A DNA stretch of 64,000 nucleotides from Ruminococcus flavefaciens ND2009 (GCF_000621785.1 NZ_JHXI01000018.1:1-64000), one strand, 5' to 3'; shown: positions 1-7,877, numbered from the stretch's first letter. Numbers and translations are program-made. The notes: a model not told the origin generated them from the letters alone.

Positions 1-139
1 CAAAGGCAGGTTGCTCACGTGTTACTCACCCGTCCGCCACTAAGATAATCTAAGTAAACTCAAATTATCTCCGTTCGACTTGCATGTGTTAAGCGTGCCG
101 CCAGCGTTCGTCCTGAGCCAGGATCAAACTCTTTATTAA
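1..139 (-). rRNA. rrs: 16S ribosomal RNA, 5' end only
   Basis: On the minus strand the sequence reads AGAGTTTGATCCTGGCTCAG (from 132 downward) and continues into the conserved GACGAACGCTGGCGGC block. This is the universal 5' end of bacterial 16S rRNA. Only about 139 nt are inside the window and the gene runs off the left edge. The mature 5' end is placed about 7 nt before AGAGTTTG by analogy. The two tandem promoters upstream fit a highly expressed rRNA operon. Confidence 0.97.
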
Positions 140-340
140 AGTTGTATATTTAAATCCATCAAGATTTAGATATCGATCCTAATTCATAACGCTTGCGTTA
201 TTACTCTTCGTGTTTTTTAAAGTCTTTTCTTGACTTCCCTTTATTCTCATAAAGGAATCTCAAGGGTCGTTACTTTTTTATTCGCATTGTTCAATTTTCA
301 AGATGCTGTCTTCGCTATCTCTCTTTGAGACAGCTTAACT
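140..340 (-). promoter_or_regulatory. 16S rRNA leader (pre-rRNA spacer)
   Basis: This is the transcribed leader between promoter P2 and the 16S 5' end. Read on the minus strand it contains several small dyads, for example TAACGC-TT-GCGTTA (186-199) and CCTTTAT-TCTC-ATAAAGG (about 238-255). They could form part of the RNase III processing stalk or antitermination region. I see no tRNA or ORF in it. Confidence 0.55.
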
Positions 341-369
341 ATTATATCACAGTTCCTTTTCTTTGTCAA
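341..369 (-). promoter_or_regulatory. rRNA promoter P2
   Basis: Minus strand: TTGACA (364-369), a 17 bp spacer, and TATAAT (341-346). This is a perfect sigma-A promoter about 200 nt before the 16S gene. Confidence 0.9.
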
Positions 370-478
370 TACCTTTTTGAAAATTTTTTCTGTGATTTTT
401 TCGTCTCCCTCTTCTCGGCTACGCTCCCACGCTGCGCCAGCAGACTTACTGTTTGCGTCCCCCCGAGGCGACTTAATT

Positions 479-507
479 ATTATAGCACGAGAAGACGATA
501 AAGTCAA
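479..507 (-). promoter_or_regulatory. rRNA promoter P1
   Basis: Minus strand: TTGACT (502-507), a 17 bp spacer, and TATAAT (479-484). It lies 138 nt upstream of P2 with identical geometry, so the operon has tandem promoters as is usual for rrn. Confidence 0.85.
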
Positions 508-545
508 CACGGAATGTTGAACAAGCTTGCTTCTCATTTCAAATC

Positions 546-570
546 GAATTGTGTCAAAAAAACACAATTC
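546..570 (-). terminator. Dyad after the transglutaminase gene, possible weak terminator
   Basis: GAATTGTG (546-553) and CACAATTC (563-570) form an 8 bp perfect stem directly after the stop codon at 571-573. On the minus strand the T tract sits inside the loop rather than after the stem, so it is not a standard intrinsic terminator. Confidence 0.3.
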
Positions 571-1680
571 CTACGAAAACGCCAGTGTCATACACAGCTC
601 GGGACGGTTTTCTTTAAGGGATAAGGTTATTTCTCCCTCATACTCGTAGCCCGTCTCATTGATCAGAGTAAAGATATTTTCCTCATCAATGAAGTCGTTT
701 CTGAACTCCTCATACACCGAGGGGGTAGCAAAGCGTATCTCGATGGTGTCATTTCCGTTTTTCAGCTCGCGGCGGACTATATCCTCCGCTTCGTCTATAG
801 TTCTTGCGTAAAGACCGCTGCTGACATAGTAATTGCGGTCATCTTTTTTGCATTCATAGGGCGTAAAAAGCGAGGTATCGGCAAAATGCGTCCTCATGAA
901 TCCGCTGTCAGAGCAGAGATAGTACATCTGTCTCATTTCGCCGGATACATCGGTATCAGCCCATGTTACATCGATATTGTACCAGTCTGCCGCCACCTTC
1001 ACCTGATTCCAGGCGTGATTTTCGCCCTCGTCGGTGGTGCCTGTAATGACCACGCTCTCCAGCTCCAGCTCGTTTGCAAGGAGGCTGAATGCCTTTGCAT
1101 AGCCCTCACAGTTGGCTTTTCCCTCAACAAGGCAGCCATAGGCAGTGGATGCAAAGGTCTCATCGCCGCCAGTGACGTAGCTGCACTTTTTTACTATATA
1201 ATCATTTATATAGCGGACCTTGTATTCATCGCCCGCAAGTCCTGCGGCGCCTCTGACAGCTTCATCAACGGCGTCGTCAAGCTCTTTCTTCATTCGGTCA
1301 AGGTCGTAGATCTTGCGGTAGACCACCTTCGCGTCCCTGACCTTGTCCGCAGTATAGTACACGGAATCAAGGTAAAAAAAACGGCTCTCCTGTTTTTCAA
1401 GTATACAGTATATCCTGGAATACTCATCGCCGTTCAGTTCGCAGGGCAGCGGTATCTTCTCCTTATGATCGGCGATACCGCGGTAAAGTGCCGCATAGAC
1501 AGTCTTCTCCCTGTCGGTGAGCTGCCTGTAAACAGGTCTGTATTCAGCCTCGACCGTTGAGAGATAGCTCTTGTCGGGGTACTTTTTCAAAATTCCCGAG
1601 CCCTTTATATACCTTCCTCCTATTATCAGGCACGCCGTACATAATACTAAAAGAAAGAGCGCAGTTGTTTTCTTTCCCAA
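571..1680 (-). CDS. Transglutaminase-like domain protein, membrane-anchored
   Basis: Predicted 369-residue protein. Residues 5-22 are hydrophobic, a signal anchor or possibly a lipoprotein signal (LVLCTAC). Residues about 150-245 match the transglutaminase-like/protease fold. The triad can be read as Cys191 (KANCEGYAKAF), His222 (ENHAWNQV) and Asp237 (WYNIDVTW). Bacterial members of this family are usually extracytoplasmic peptidases or cross-linking enzymes, and the substrate here is unknown. The gene starts 1 bp after the stop of the NYN gene and is probably cotranscribed with it. The C-terminal 100 residues are not recognised. Confidence 0.75.
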   Translation of the reverse strand: MGKKTTALFLLVLCTACLIIGGRYIKGSGILKKYPDKSYLSTVEAEYRPVYRQLTDREKTVYAALYRGIADHKEKIPLPCELNGDEYSRIYCILEKQESRFFYLDSVYYTADKVRDAKVVYRKIYDLDRMKKELDDAVDEAVRGAAGLAGDEYKVRYINDYIVKKCSYVTGGDETFASTAYGCLVEGKANCEGYAKAFSLLANELELESVVITGTTDEGENHAWNQVKVAADWYNIDVTWADTDVSGEMRQMYYLCSDSGFMRTHFADTSLFTPYECKKDDRNYYVSSGLYARTIDEAEDIVRRELKNGNDTIEIRFATPSVYEEFRNDFIDEENIFTLINETGYEYEGEITLSLKENRPELCMTLAFS

Positions 1681-1681
1681 T

Positions 1682-2593
1682 TCAGTTCTCCGAGATCATT
1701 ACTGTGTTGTTGTTTATTTTGAATGACGGCAGATTTTCCACGAACTTGCTGAACTTGGAATAGCCGTAGGTCTTTACATCAAAGCCGGGTATCTTGACGC
1801 AGAGCTGCTTCTTCAGCTCGCCCAGATTATAGCCCTTGTTGCCGTTGGTGCGGATTATGGCTGCAAGAGTCTTTTCAATGCGTTCCAGGTCTGTCATGCT
1901 GGTCTTCTGGGAGACGAGTATGCTGCTCCCCTCCTGACGGAAGCTGAGGCCGTCAAAGTCCTTGAGAAACTGTGAAAACTTGGAATATCCGTAGTTTCTC
2001 ACATCGAAATCGGGGTAGCGGTTGAGAAGTCTGCTTCCCAGCTCGCCGATATTTATCTCGTCCCTGAGGTTTGCATTCTCGGTTATTATGCGGACTATAG
2101 CCGTTTCCAGAGCCTTCAGCTCCACCTTCTCGCTCTCGCCCGTATTCTGAAGCTCCTCATCGGCAAGTATCTCAAGATACTTGAAAGCGTTGCAGGCTGT
2201 ACTGAAGGGCTTGGGAGTCTTCTGCTCACCCATGCCGATGACGTGCATACCCGACTCACGCAGGCGTATAGCCAGTCTGGTGAAGTCGCTGTCGCTGGAC
2301 ACTATGCAGAAGCCGTCTATATTATGAGAATAGAGAATGTCCATGGCGTCGATGATCATAGCCGAGTCAGTGGCGTTCTTTCCCGTGGTGTAGCTGTACT
2401 GCTGAACGGGAGTTATGGCGTTGTCCAGAGCCATATTCTTCCAGCCTGCCAGGTTGGGGCGGGTCCAGTCGCCGTAAACTCTCTTATAGGTAACGATACC
2501 GTAGTTGGACACCTCGTCCAGGATATACTTGGTATACTTTGCCGCAACGTTATCCGCATCGATAAGAACGGCATAGCGCATTTCCTTTTCCAT
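1682..2593 (-). CDS. NYN-domain (LabA/DUF88-like) putative ribonuclease with two OST-HTH/LOTUS repeats
   Basis: Predicted 303-residue soluble protein. The N-terminal 150 residues have the NYN/PIN-like pattern: LIDADN near residue 11, an internal DSAMIIDAMD and FCIVSSDSDF, with acidic residues that bind metal in this family. Two similar C-terminal modules follow (each containing YGYSKFS, about residues 165-230 and 235-300), which correspond to OST-HTH/LOTUS RNA-binding domains. The combination suggests RNA binding and cleavage, with an unknown target. The ATG at 2591-2593 is preceded by a weak GAGGTG-type site. It is the first gene of a two-gene unit. Confidence 0.8.
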   Translation of the reverse strand: MEKEMRYAVLIDADNVAAKYTKYILDEVSNYGIVTYKRVYGDWTRPNLAGWKNMALDNAITPVQQYSYTTGKNATDSAMIIDAMDILYSHNIDGFCIVSSDSDFTRLAIRLRESGMHVIGMGEQKTPKPFSTACNAFKYLEILADEELQNTGESEKVELKALETAIVRIITENANLRDEINIGELGSRLLNRYPDFDVRNYGYSKFSQFLKDFDGLSFRQEGSSILVSQKTSMTDLERIEKTLAAIIRTNGNKGYNLGELKKQLCVKIPGFDVKTYGYSKFSKFVENLPSFKINNNTVMISEN

Positions 2594-2627
2594 AGTTCAC
2601 CTCATAGTAGTATAGTGATACATTTTT

Positions 2628-2656
2628 ATTATAACATTTATGCTTAAATTTGTATA
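2628..2656 (-). promoter_or_regulatory. Promoter of the NYN-transglutaminase unit
   Basis: Minus strand: TATACA (2651-2656), 17 bp, TATAAT (2628-2633). The -10 is consensus and the -35 is weak. It lies 35 nt before the start codon. Confidence 0.55.
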
Positions 2657-2660
2657 TAGT

Positions 2661-2700
2661 AATTCCGCACAAAGACAAAGAGCCGTCTTTGTGCGGAATT
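2661..2700. repeat. Perfect 16 bp inverted repeat upstream of the NYN gene
   Basis: The arm AATTCCGCACAAAGAC (2661-2676) is mirrored exactly at 2685-2700 around an 8 nt loop. There is no T tract on either side, so it is not an intrinsic terminator. It lies just upstream of the NYN promoter. Confidence 0.8.
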
Positions 2701-2762
2701 AAGAGAACAACCGTTATTTTTTACCGCAAAAAAGCGGTACAGCAGAAAAGTCATAAGGATAT

Positions 2763-2793
2763 AAAAAATCCCGAAACTATTGCTTCGGGATTT
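2763..2793 (-). terminator. Intrinsic terminator of the tRNA cluster
   Basis: Minus strand: TCCCGAA ... TTCGGGA stem (2769-2790) followed by TTTTTT. It lies 32 nt after the last tRNA (Gly). Confidence 0.85.
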
Positions 2794-2824
2794 GTGTAAT
2801 ACCAAGGTTATTACCCCAGTACTA

Positions 2825-2900
2825 TGGAGCGGATTACGAGGCTCGAACTCGCTACCTCCACCTTGGCAAGGTGGCGCTCTACCAGATGAGCTAAATCCGC
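2825..2900 (-). tRNA. tRNA-Gly (GCC)
   Basis: A full cloverleaf can be read on the minus strand: acceptor GCGGATT/AATCCGC, D-arm GCTC...GAGC, and anticodon loop CTTGCCA giving GCC. The T-arm has GTTCGAGC and CCA is encoded (2825-2827). Last tRNA of the four-gene cluster. Confidence 0.96.
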
Positions 2901-2930
2901 ATTATATATAGAACGCTTCCGCGTTCTATA

Positions 2931-3006
2931 TGGTGCTTCCGGTCGGAATCGAACCAACGACACGGGGATTTTCAGTCCCCTGCTCTACCGACTGAGCTAC
3001 AGAAGC
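2931..3006 (-). tRNA. tRNA-Phe (GAA)
   Basis: Minus-strand cloverleaf with acceptor GCTTCTG, anticodon loop CTGAAAA (anticodon GAA), T-loop GGTTCGATTCC and encoded CCA at 2931-2933. Third in the cluster. A short hairpin (AACGC TTCC GCGTT) lies between it and tRNA-Gly. Confidence 0.96.
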
Positions 3007-3010
3007 GTGT

Positions 3011-3087
3011 TGGCGACCCCGAACAGATTCGAACTGTCGACCTCCTGCGTGACAGGCAGGCGTTCTAACCAACTGAACTACGAGGCC
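3011..3087 (-). tRNA. tRNA-Asp (GTC)
   Basis: Minus-strand cloverleaf with acceptor GGCCTCG, anticodon loop CTGTCAC (anticodon GTC), T-loop AGTTCGAATCT and encoded CCA (3011-3013). Only 4 nt separate it from tRNA-Phe. Confidence 0.95.
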
Positions 3088-3090
3088 ATG

Positions 3091-3166
3091 TGGTGGGGAC
3101 TACAGGGCTCGAACCTGTGACCCTCTGCTTGTAAGGCAGATGCTCTCCCAGCTGAGCTAAACCCCC
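3091..3166 (-). tRNA. tRNA-Val (TAC)
   Basis: Minus-strand cloverleaf with acceptor GGGGGTT paired to AGTCCCC (two G-U pairs), anticodon loop CTTACAA (anticodon TAC), T-loop GGTTCGAGCCC and encoded CCA. First tRNA after the promoter. Confidence 0.95.
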
Positions 3167-3201
3167 ACTTTACAGACGCCTTATCCTTGGCGACGAAAAT
3201 A

Positions 3202-3230
3202 ATTATACCACAGGAAAATGAGTTTGTCAA
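3202..3230 (-). promoter_or_regulatory. tRNA cluster promoter
   Basis: Minus strand: TTGACA (3225-3230), 17 bp, TATAAT (3202-3207). Perfect consensus, 36 nt before tRNA-Val. Confidence 0.9.
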
Positions 3231-3322
3231 GCATTTTTTGAAATTTTTTTTGAGATTTTTTTCAAATGAGGAGTATGCGGCTGTTTTTCGGTAAGAATTT
3301 GCAGAAAATTTTTTCGGCGGAC

Positions 3323-3348
3323 AAAAAAAGGACGCCCGATGGGCGTCC
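3323..3348 (-). terminator. Terminator of the ABC transporter/CPBP operon
   Basis: Minus strand: GGACGCCC-ATC-GGGCGTCC (3330-3348) followed by seven T. It lies 5 nt after the CPBP stop codon. The stem belongs to a small repeat family also seen at 30907-30925 and 38858-38876. Confidence 0.85.
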
Positions 3349-3353
3349 CTACA

Positions 3354-4214
3354 CTAATCACTTATCCTCTTTTGGCGCAGCAGTATAATACAAACAGCGC
3401 CGCACACTATCATTACGGGGAAGGTACTGAGTATAAGCACCCAGAATTCCGACACCCTGTACTCAAAGGGAGTTCCGTCAGCCTTCATGGCAAACAGAGA
3501 AAGCTCTGACGTGAGTGTCAGGTCAAGCACCATATGGCACAGCGCCGCAGGATATACCGAGTCTGTGCGCTTGGTGAGCCAGGTGAGGAAAGCCGAAAGG
3601 GCTATGCACATGACTATCATTGCTATGAAGCCGCCGTAGGGGAAGAAGTCGTAGTCCCTGCCGAAGTCATAGCCGTATGCAAGGAGAGGTCCGTGCCACA
3701 GCGCCCAGATAATACCCGTTACCACTATTGCCAGCGGTGTGGGCATGAGCTCCTCGAGCTTGGGAGTGAGATAGCCCCGCCAGCCCAGTTCCTCGCCAAA
3801 GCCGTGGGCAGCCATAGCCAGTCCCGTGGCAGGAGTGGTCAGCAGCACAGCGGTCGTGAGCATACCATTGTCGCAGAAGGCGCTGTCCCCTATGCTTCCG
3901 CTCTTTACTATAAAGAGGTGGAGTATTAGTCCGCTTATAAGCGGCAGCAGCACGGGAAATATCACAGCAGCAGCGTAGTATTTGCCGCTTTTTCTTCTGC
4001 CTGTGCCGAGAAGGGCGTCTTTGAAGCCCTCTTTTGTTATGAGCCTTGTAATTATCACCGCTATTGCAGGAAAGAGCATGAGGCTGTTGCCTGCCAGTGC
4101 GCTGGTGAGACCGCCCTCCTTGTCCGAGAAGGCAAATCCCAGCACATACATCGGCAGATACGCAAGTACGATGTACAGAGCTATTCTGAGCAGAGTTTTC
4201 TTTTTACTTTGCAT
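3354..4214 (-). CDS. CPBP-family (CAAX-type) intramembrane metalloprotease
   Basis: Predicted 286-residue polytopic membrane protein. The CPBP (Abi/Rce1-like) signatures are present: GEELGWRGYL (Glu141-Glu142 and Arg) near residue 140, ALWHG near residue 172, and CHMVLD in a later helix. These supply the metal-binding Glu and His residues of the family. I place the start at the ATG at 4212-4214 behind AAAGGAG with a 9 nt spacer, because the upstream in-frame TTG touches the Shine-Dalgarno. It overlaps the preceding permease gene by 11 bp and is the last gene of the operon. Such proteases sometimes give self-immunity to bacteriocins. That role is not shown here. Confidence 0.82.
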   Translation of the reverse strand: MQSKKKTLLRIALYIVLAYLPMYVLGFAFSDKEGGLTSALAGNSLMLFPAIAVIITRLITKEGFKDALLGTGRRKSGKYYAAAVIFPVLLPLISGLILHLFIVKSGSIGDSAFCDNGMLTTAVLLTTPATGLAMAAHGFGEELGWRGYLTPKLEELMPTPLAIVVTGIIWALWHGPLLAYGYDFGRDYDFFPYGGFIAMIVMCIALSAFLTWLTKRTDSVYPAALCHMVLDLTLTSELSLFAMKADGTPFEYRVSEFWVLILSTFPVMIVCGAVCIILLRQKRISD

Positions 4215-4938
4215 AGTGATCAACTCCTTTCAGATACCATTTTACGGAAAGTCTGTATGAAAGGTAGTACAGCACCGTTATCCCCACAGCCGCTATACCT
4301 GTGCCAAGAGCTATTTTTCCGGCAGCTTCGGGATCATCAAGGCTCTCGAACAGTCTGTCCCAGAACGAGCTCATATCGGCAAAGGGCGAAAGATCGCCGA
4401 ACAGCAGGTATACAGCGCCGCCAAGGACCACGGCAACAATAAGCACCATCTTTACAACATTGCCTGTCTTTCCGCCGAATCGCACCATAAGAGGATACTC
4501 CAGCGAGCGCATGAAGAGCTGAACATAAAACAGCACCATATACAGTGATGTTGCAATGGCTATATCATGATTTCCGTCATAGGCAAAGCTGTTCACAAGG
4601 GTGAGCATTGTAACTGTCGCCATAGCAAAAAACAGGGTGACAATATATTTTGCGCCGATCTGCCTCTTTATGCCGTCGGGTGTAGAAGCTGTATAATACG
4701 CCCATTTGCGGCGCTCGTCGTCCTTGAACATGGTGACCTCGAATGTGCCGCCTATCAGAAACGCCATAACTGCGCCGACTCCCGAAACCAAGGCACTGAC
4801 ACCGCCCGATATGTCCTTCATATCGGGAGAATTCCGCATCAGCAGCGCTATAGACACAGGATAGACCATCATGCCGAACATGAACAATATTATTTTGTAC
4901 CAGCTAAGTCTGAGCTCTCTGTAAAGGAAACCTGTCAT
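4204..4938 (-). CDS. ABC-2-type transporter permease-like membrane protein
   Basis: Predicted 244 residues with about six hydrophobic segments (for example residues 15-35, 48-68, 100-120 and 160-182). The N-terminus MTGFLYRELRLSWYKI is typical of ABC-2 family permeases, which begin with a short amphipathic segment before helix 1. It overlaps both neighbours by a few bases, so it is translationally coupled between the upstream permease and the CPBP gene. It is probably one half of a heterodimeric permease driven by the ATPase at 5709-6587. Substrate unknown. Confidence 0.72.
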   Translation of the reverse strand: MTGFLYRELRLSWYKIILFMFGMMVYPVSIALLMRNSPDMKDISGGVSALVSGVGAVMAFLIGGTFEVTMFKDDERRKWAYYTASTPDGIKRQIGAKYIVTLFFAMATVTMLTLVNSFAYDGNHDIAIATSLYMVLFYVQLFMRSLEYPLMVRFGGKTGNVVKMVLIVAVVLGGAVYLLFGDLSPFADMSSFWDRLFESLDDPEAAGKIALGTGIAAVGITVLYYLSYRLSVKWYLKGVDHYAK

Positions 4939-5708
4939 CAGTACCGCCTCCTTTTAAGCTCTTTCACAGCCCATATATACATAAGCAGGACCGTAAGAAC
5001 AAATACTATGGGAGCTATCCACACAGCCATATCGCGGTACTTCACAATATATGGCATGAGCACCTTCCTCATTCCCGCATCGCCTTCCAGATCGGGATAG
5101 AGCCTTTTCGCCTCTGCATAGCCGAACTTTATCACCTTAAATGTGCCGTAACCCAAAGCCGCAAACAAAGGCGCCGCAATAGCCAGACCTATGGCTGCAT
5201 TTTTTGCCTGTGTCCTGAATCTGAGCATACTCGGAATATCCAAAAAGCATACAGCTCCGTAGAGCATACCTGCAATTAAGATATTCTTGAAATGTCCCAT
5301 GCTCATGGGCAGCTTTGCCGCTGCCGAAAAAATAATATCCGCAAGAAAGGCGAGCACCATACCCAGAATCAGAAAAGTTCCGCGTACAATGAATTTTGAA
5401 GCAGCTACTTTCTTTTCGCTTATTGGAATAGTATATGAATAGAGCTGCCAGTGAGACTGATAGTCCTTTTCTATGATGTCGTTATGACCGTATACAGTGC
5501 CTACTATAGCGATAAGTCCTGCATAAATGTACATCTGCGAATACATGGAGCTCCGCATTTCTTCAACGCCTTCTGTCCCTGCGAGATTTCCCGCATAGGT
5601 ACTTATGAAGACCAGTGAGAGCATACCCACAAAGATCACATACACCAGGAGCATCATTATAAAAGGCTTGCGGCTGAGATAAAACTCACGATAGATAAGA
5701 CCTTTCAT
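4938..5708 (-). CDS. ABC-2-type transporter permease
   Basis: Predicted 256-residue membrane protein starting MKGLIYREFYLSRKPF, the same start pattern as the next gene. It has about six transmembrane helices, ending in a C-terminal helix and a KELKRRRY tail. It begins directly after the ATPase stop codon. In YtrA-regulated operons of Firmicutes such permeases pair with one ATPase to form exporters linked to cell-envelope stress. Role assigned by context and family resemblance only. Confidence 0.75.
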   Translation of the reverse strand: MKGLIYREFYLSRKPFIMMLLVYVIFVGMLSLVFISTYAGNLAGTEGVEEMRSSMYSQMYIYAGLIAIVGTVYGHNDIIEKDYQSHWQLYSYTIPISEKKVAASKFIVRGTFLILGMVLAFLADIIFSAAAKLPMSMGHFKNILIAGMLYGAVCFLDIPSMLRFRTQAKNAAIGLAIAAPLFAALGYGTFKVIKFGYAEAKRLYPDLEGDAGMRKVLMPYIVKYRDMAVWIAPIVFVLTVLLMYIWAVKELKRRRY

Positions 5709-6587
5709 TCATCTCCACTCCTTTTTGCTGCGGTTGACGTAGTAGATCATTATCTCCTCGAGTGTAGCGGGATCGATAACGGCTCCCGAATACTTGCGGC
5801 TGCACTCAGCCCTGTCAGCCACCATGACTTCGGCGCCGAAGTCCGAAAGACGGGCGCTGATTATGTCCTCGGGGGCTATTTCCTTGTAATCGCTCTTGGT
5901 GCATTTTAGCACGCCGTGGCTGTCCAGTATATCGTCCTTGTAGCCGCTTATGAGCAGCTTTCCCTTGTCGATAAAGGTAACGCTATCCGCCACCTTGTCA
6001 AGGTCTGAGGTGATATGTGAGGACATGAGGATAGTGTGCTCCTCATTCTGGAGATATTCAAGGAAGATATCCAGTATCTCGTTCCTGACAACGGGGTCAA
6101 GACCTGTCGTAGCCTCGTCCATTATAAGGAGCTTTGCATTGTGAGACAGTGCGGAAGCTATCTGGAGCTTCATCTTCATGCCCTTTGAGAACTTGCCGAA
6201 CTTCTTCTTTCTCGGCAGTGAAAAACGGTCAAGATAGCCGAAAAAGGTCTCGCTGCTCCACTGTTCAAACACCTCGCGGAGTATTTTGTTTATGTCGTTT
6301 GCATTGAGTCTGTCGTCAAAGGGGAGCTCGTCGAATACCGCAGCTATCTGCGATTTCACCTCAAACTCGTCCTTTACGCTGTCCAGTCCGAGGAGCTTTA
6401 TCTCGCCCTCGTCCTTCTTTACTATATTGAGCAGGGCGTTTATGGTCGTGGTCTTTCCTGCACCGTTCTGACCGATAAAGCCCATAATGCTGCCCTTGGG
6501 CACGTCAAAGCTGACGTTATCGAGAGTAAAGCCGTCATACCGCTTGGTAAGCCCCTTTATCTCGACAGCATTTTCATAATCATTCAT
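5709..6587 (-). CDS. ABC transporter ATP-binding protein (YtrB-like)
   Basis: Predicted 292 residues. Walker A GQNGAGKTT is near residue 39, signature FSKGMKMKLQ near 133, Walker B LLIMDEATTGLD near 155, and a switch histidine follows in MSSHI. The first 210 residues are the nucleotide-binding domain. The C-terminal 80 residues are the extension usual in drug-export type ATPases. Its start codon overlaps the end of the GntR regulator gene by 8 bp, and GGAGGGG lies 6 nt before the ATG. It energises the two permeases downstream. Confidence 0.9.
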   Translation of the reverse strand: MNDYENAVEIKGLTKRYDGFTLDNVSFDVPKGSIMGFIGQNGAGKTTTINALLNIVKKDEGEIKLLGLDSVKDEFEVKSQIAAVFDELPFDDRLNANDINKILREVFEQWSSETFFGYLDRFSLPRKKKFGKFSKGMKMKLQIASALSHNAKLLIMDEATTGLDPVVRNEILDIFLEYLQNEEHTILMSSHITSDLDKVADSVTFIDKGKLLISGYKDDILDSHGVLKCTKSDYKEIAPEDIISARLSDFGAEVMVADRAECSRKYSGAVIDPATLEEIMIYYVNRSKKEWR

Positions 6588-6963
6588 TTTCTGCCCCTCC
6601 GTAAATTAGTTCGAGCATCTCCTTGAGTTCATCAAGGCTGAGCTCGCACTGACGGGCTTTGTCGCAGACCTGAGTAAGGAGGGCTTCGGTCTGGCGCAGG
6701 TACTCCTCGCGCAAAAGCTCGGTATTCTGCCCCTTTACGAAGCTTCCCTTGCCCGTATAGGACTCGATGAAGCCGTCTCTTTCAAGGTCCTCATAGGCGC
6801 GCTTTGTAGTAATGACGCTTATGCGGAGCTGCTGAGCAAGAGTACGCATGGAAGGCAGGGCGTCCCCCGCTTTCAGCGTACCGTTCAGGATAAGAGCCTT
6901 TATCTGAGAGGATATCTGCTGATAGATAGGCTCACCCGATGAGTTGCTGATAATAATATCCAT
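6580..6963 (-). CDS. GntR-family transcriptional regulator, YtrA subfamily
   Basis: Predicted 127 residues. The N-terminal 70 residues form the winged helix of the GntR family: PIYQQISSQIKALILNGTL, then LPSMRTLAQQLRIS, the recognition helix, and GFIESYTGKGSFV. Only a short C-terminal helical tail follows, which defines the YtrA class (no large ligand-binding domain). It is the first gene of the operon, so it probably autoregulates it. Palindromes GTATATATAC and GTATATAC flank the promoter. Confidence 0.88.
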   Translation of the reverse strand: MDIIISNSSGEPIYQQISSQIKALILNGTLKAGDALPSMRTLAQQLRISVITTKRAYEDLERDGFIESYTGKGSFVKGQNTELLREEYLRQTEALLTQVCDKARQCELSLDELKEMLELIYGGAENE

Positions 6964-6983
6964 ATTTCACCTCATGCATGATT

Positions 6984-7031
6984 GTATATATACATTATAC
7001 ACATTATAACATCTGTATATACACTTGTCAA
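6984..7031 (-). promoter_or_regulatory. Promoter and putative operators of the GntR-ABC operon
   Basis: Minus strand: TTGACA (7026-7031), 17 bp, TATAAT (7003-7008). A palindrome GTATATAC (7015-7022) lies in the spacer and GTATATATAC (6984-6993) just downstream of the -10. Both half-sites are plausible targets of the YtrA-type regulator. The binding is inferred. Confidence 0.7.
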
Positions 7032-7063
7032 GACCTTTTTGAAAAATTGCAAAAGAAATTTTA

Positions 7064-7144
7064 AGTTATTAGTTTTTAGTGCTTAGTGCATAGTTATCTG
7101 CTTAACCCGAAATACCAAGCACTATGCACTGACCACTAACAACT
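7064..7144. repeat. Heptamer-armed palindromic element, copy 1
   Basis: The left arm runs AGTTATT AGTTTTT AGTGCTT AGTGCAT AGTTATC. The right arm CACTATGCACTGACCACTAACAACT (shown here only by its complement pattern) pairs with it imperfectly around a 20 nt loop. Same design as the elements at 8971, 12657 and 15055, but without the GC-rich core. Confidence 0.6.
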
Positions 7145-7210
7145 GTGTATATGATAGACAAAAGAAAACAACGTTTTTTAGTCAAAATCGCCTATTTTTA
7201 AGAAATAATA

Positions 7211-7239
7211 TAGACAAGTCCCGAAAAATAATATATAAT
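7211..7239 (+). promoter_or_regulatory. Promoter of rsmD-coaD unit
   Basis: Plus strand: TAGACA (7211-7216), 17 bp, TATAAT (7234-7239). A short GC-rich leader with a dyad (GCATCCGTATGC) follows before rsmD. Confidence 0.7.
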
Positions 7240-7319
7240 AAGATGTATATATAATTCGGCATCCGTATGCCGTAAATGCGGAAACCGCAGTTTCGTCTGC
7301 GGCTTCGGAGCACTAAAAC

Positions 7320-7877
7320 ATGAGAGTAATCACAGGCATTGCAAGAGGCCGCAAACTTGTGGCGCCCGAGGGTCTGGATGTCAGACCTACTGCCGACAAG
7401 GTAAAGGAAGGCATCTTTTCAGCCGTTCAGTTTGAACTGGAGGGGGCAAGAGTCCTCGACCTCTTCGCAGGAAGCGGTCAGATGGGCATAGAAGCACTGA
7501 GCAGAGGCGCAGAGCGCGCCGTGTTCATAGACAGCTCGCTCCGTTCCATAAGATGTGTCAACGAAAATCTGAGGAACACAGGCTTTGAGCGTCAGTCAGA
7601 GGTGATAAACCGCGACAGCTATGACTATATAAAGCTCACCTCCCAGACCTTCGACATCATTATCCTCGACCCGCCCTACCGATATAACCATATCGCAAAT
7701 ATCCTCCCCTTCGCAGCTAAAAAGCTCAGGGACGGCGGTATCATCATATGCGAATATGAGACAGAGGCGGATGAGCCTGCGGCTCCCGAGGGTATGAGAC
7801 TGAGAAAGACCTACCGCTACGGCAAGATAAATGTCTCGATCTTCTGCAAACCATCCGAGGAGGTGGCTGACGAATGA
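7320..7877 (+). CDS. rsmD: 16S rRNA (guanine966-N2)-methyltransferase RsmD
   Basis: Predicted 185 residues, the usual family length. The N-terminus MRVITGIARGRKL and RPTADKVKEGIFS are RsmD signatures. The SAM-binding loop reads VLDLFAGSGQMGIEALSRGA (residues about 45-64), and the catalytic DPPY motif is near residue 120. The enzyme methylates G966 of 16S rRNA in the 30S subunit. Its stop overlaps the coaD start (ATGA), the standard rsmD-coaD arrangement of Firmicutes. No strong Shine-Dalgarno is visible before the ATG. Confidence 0.95.
   Translation: MRVITGIARGRKLVAPEGLDVRPTADKVKEGIFSAVQFELEGARVLDLFAGSGQMGIEALSRGAERAVFIDSSLRSIRCVNENLRNTGFERQSEVINRDSYDYIKLTSQTFDIIILDPPYRYNHIANILPFAAKKLRDGGIIICEYETEADEPAAPEGMRLRKTYRYGKINVSIFCKPSEEVADE

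Noticed and set aside
298-567. An 89-codon frame on the minus strand upstream of the 16S gene
   Set aside because: It runs straight across both rRNA promoters and has no ribosome binding site; its composition is not protein-like.
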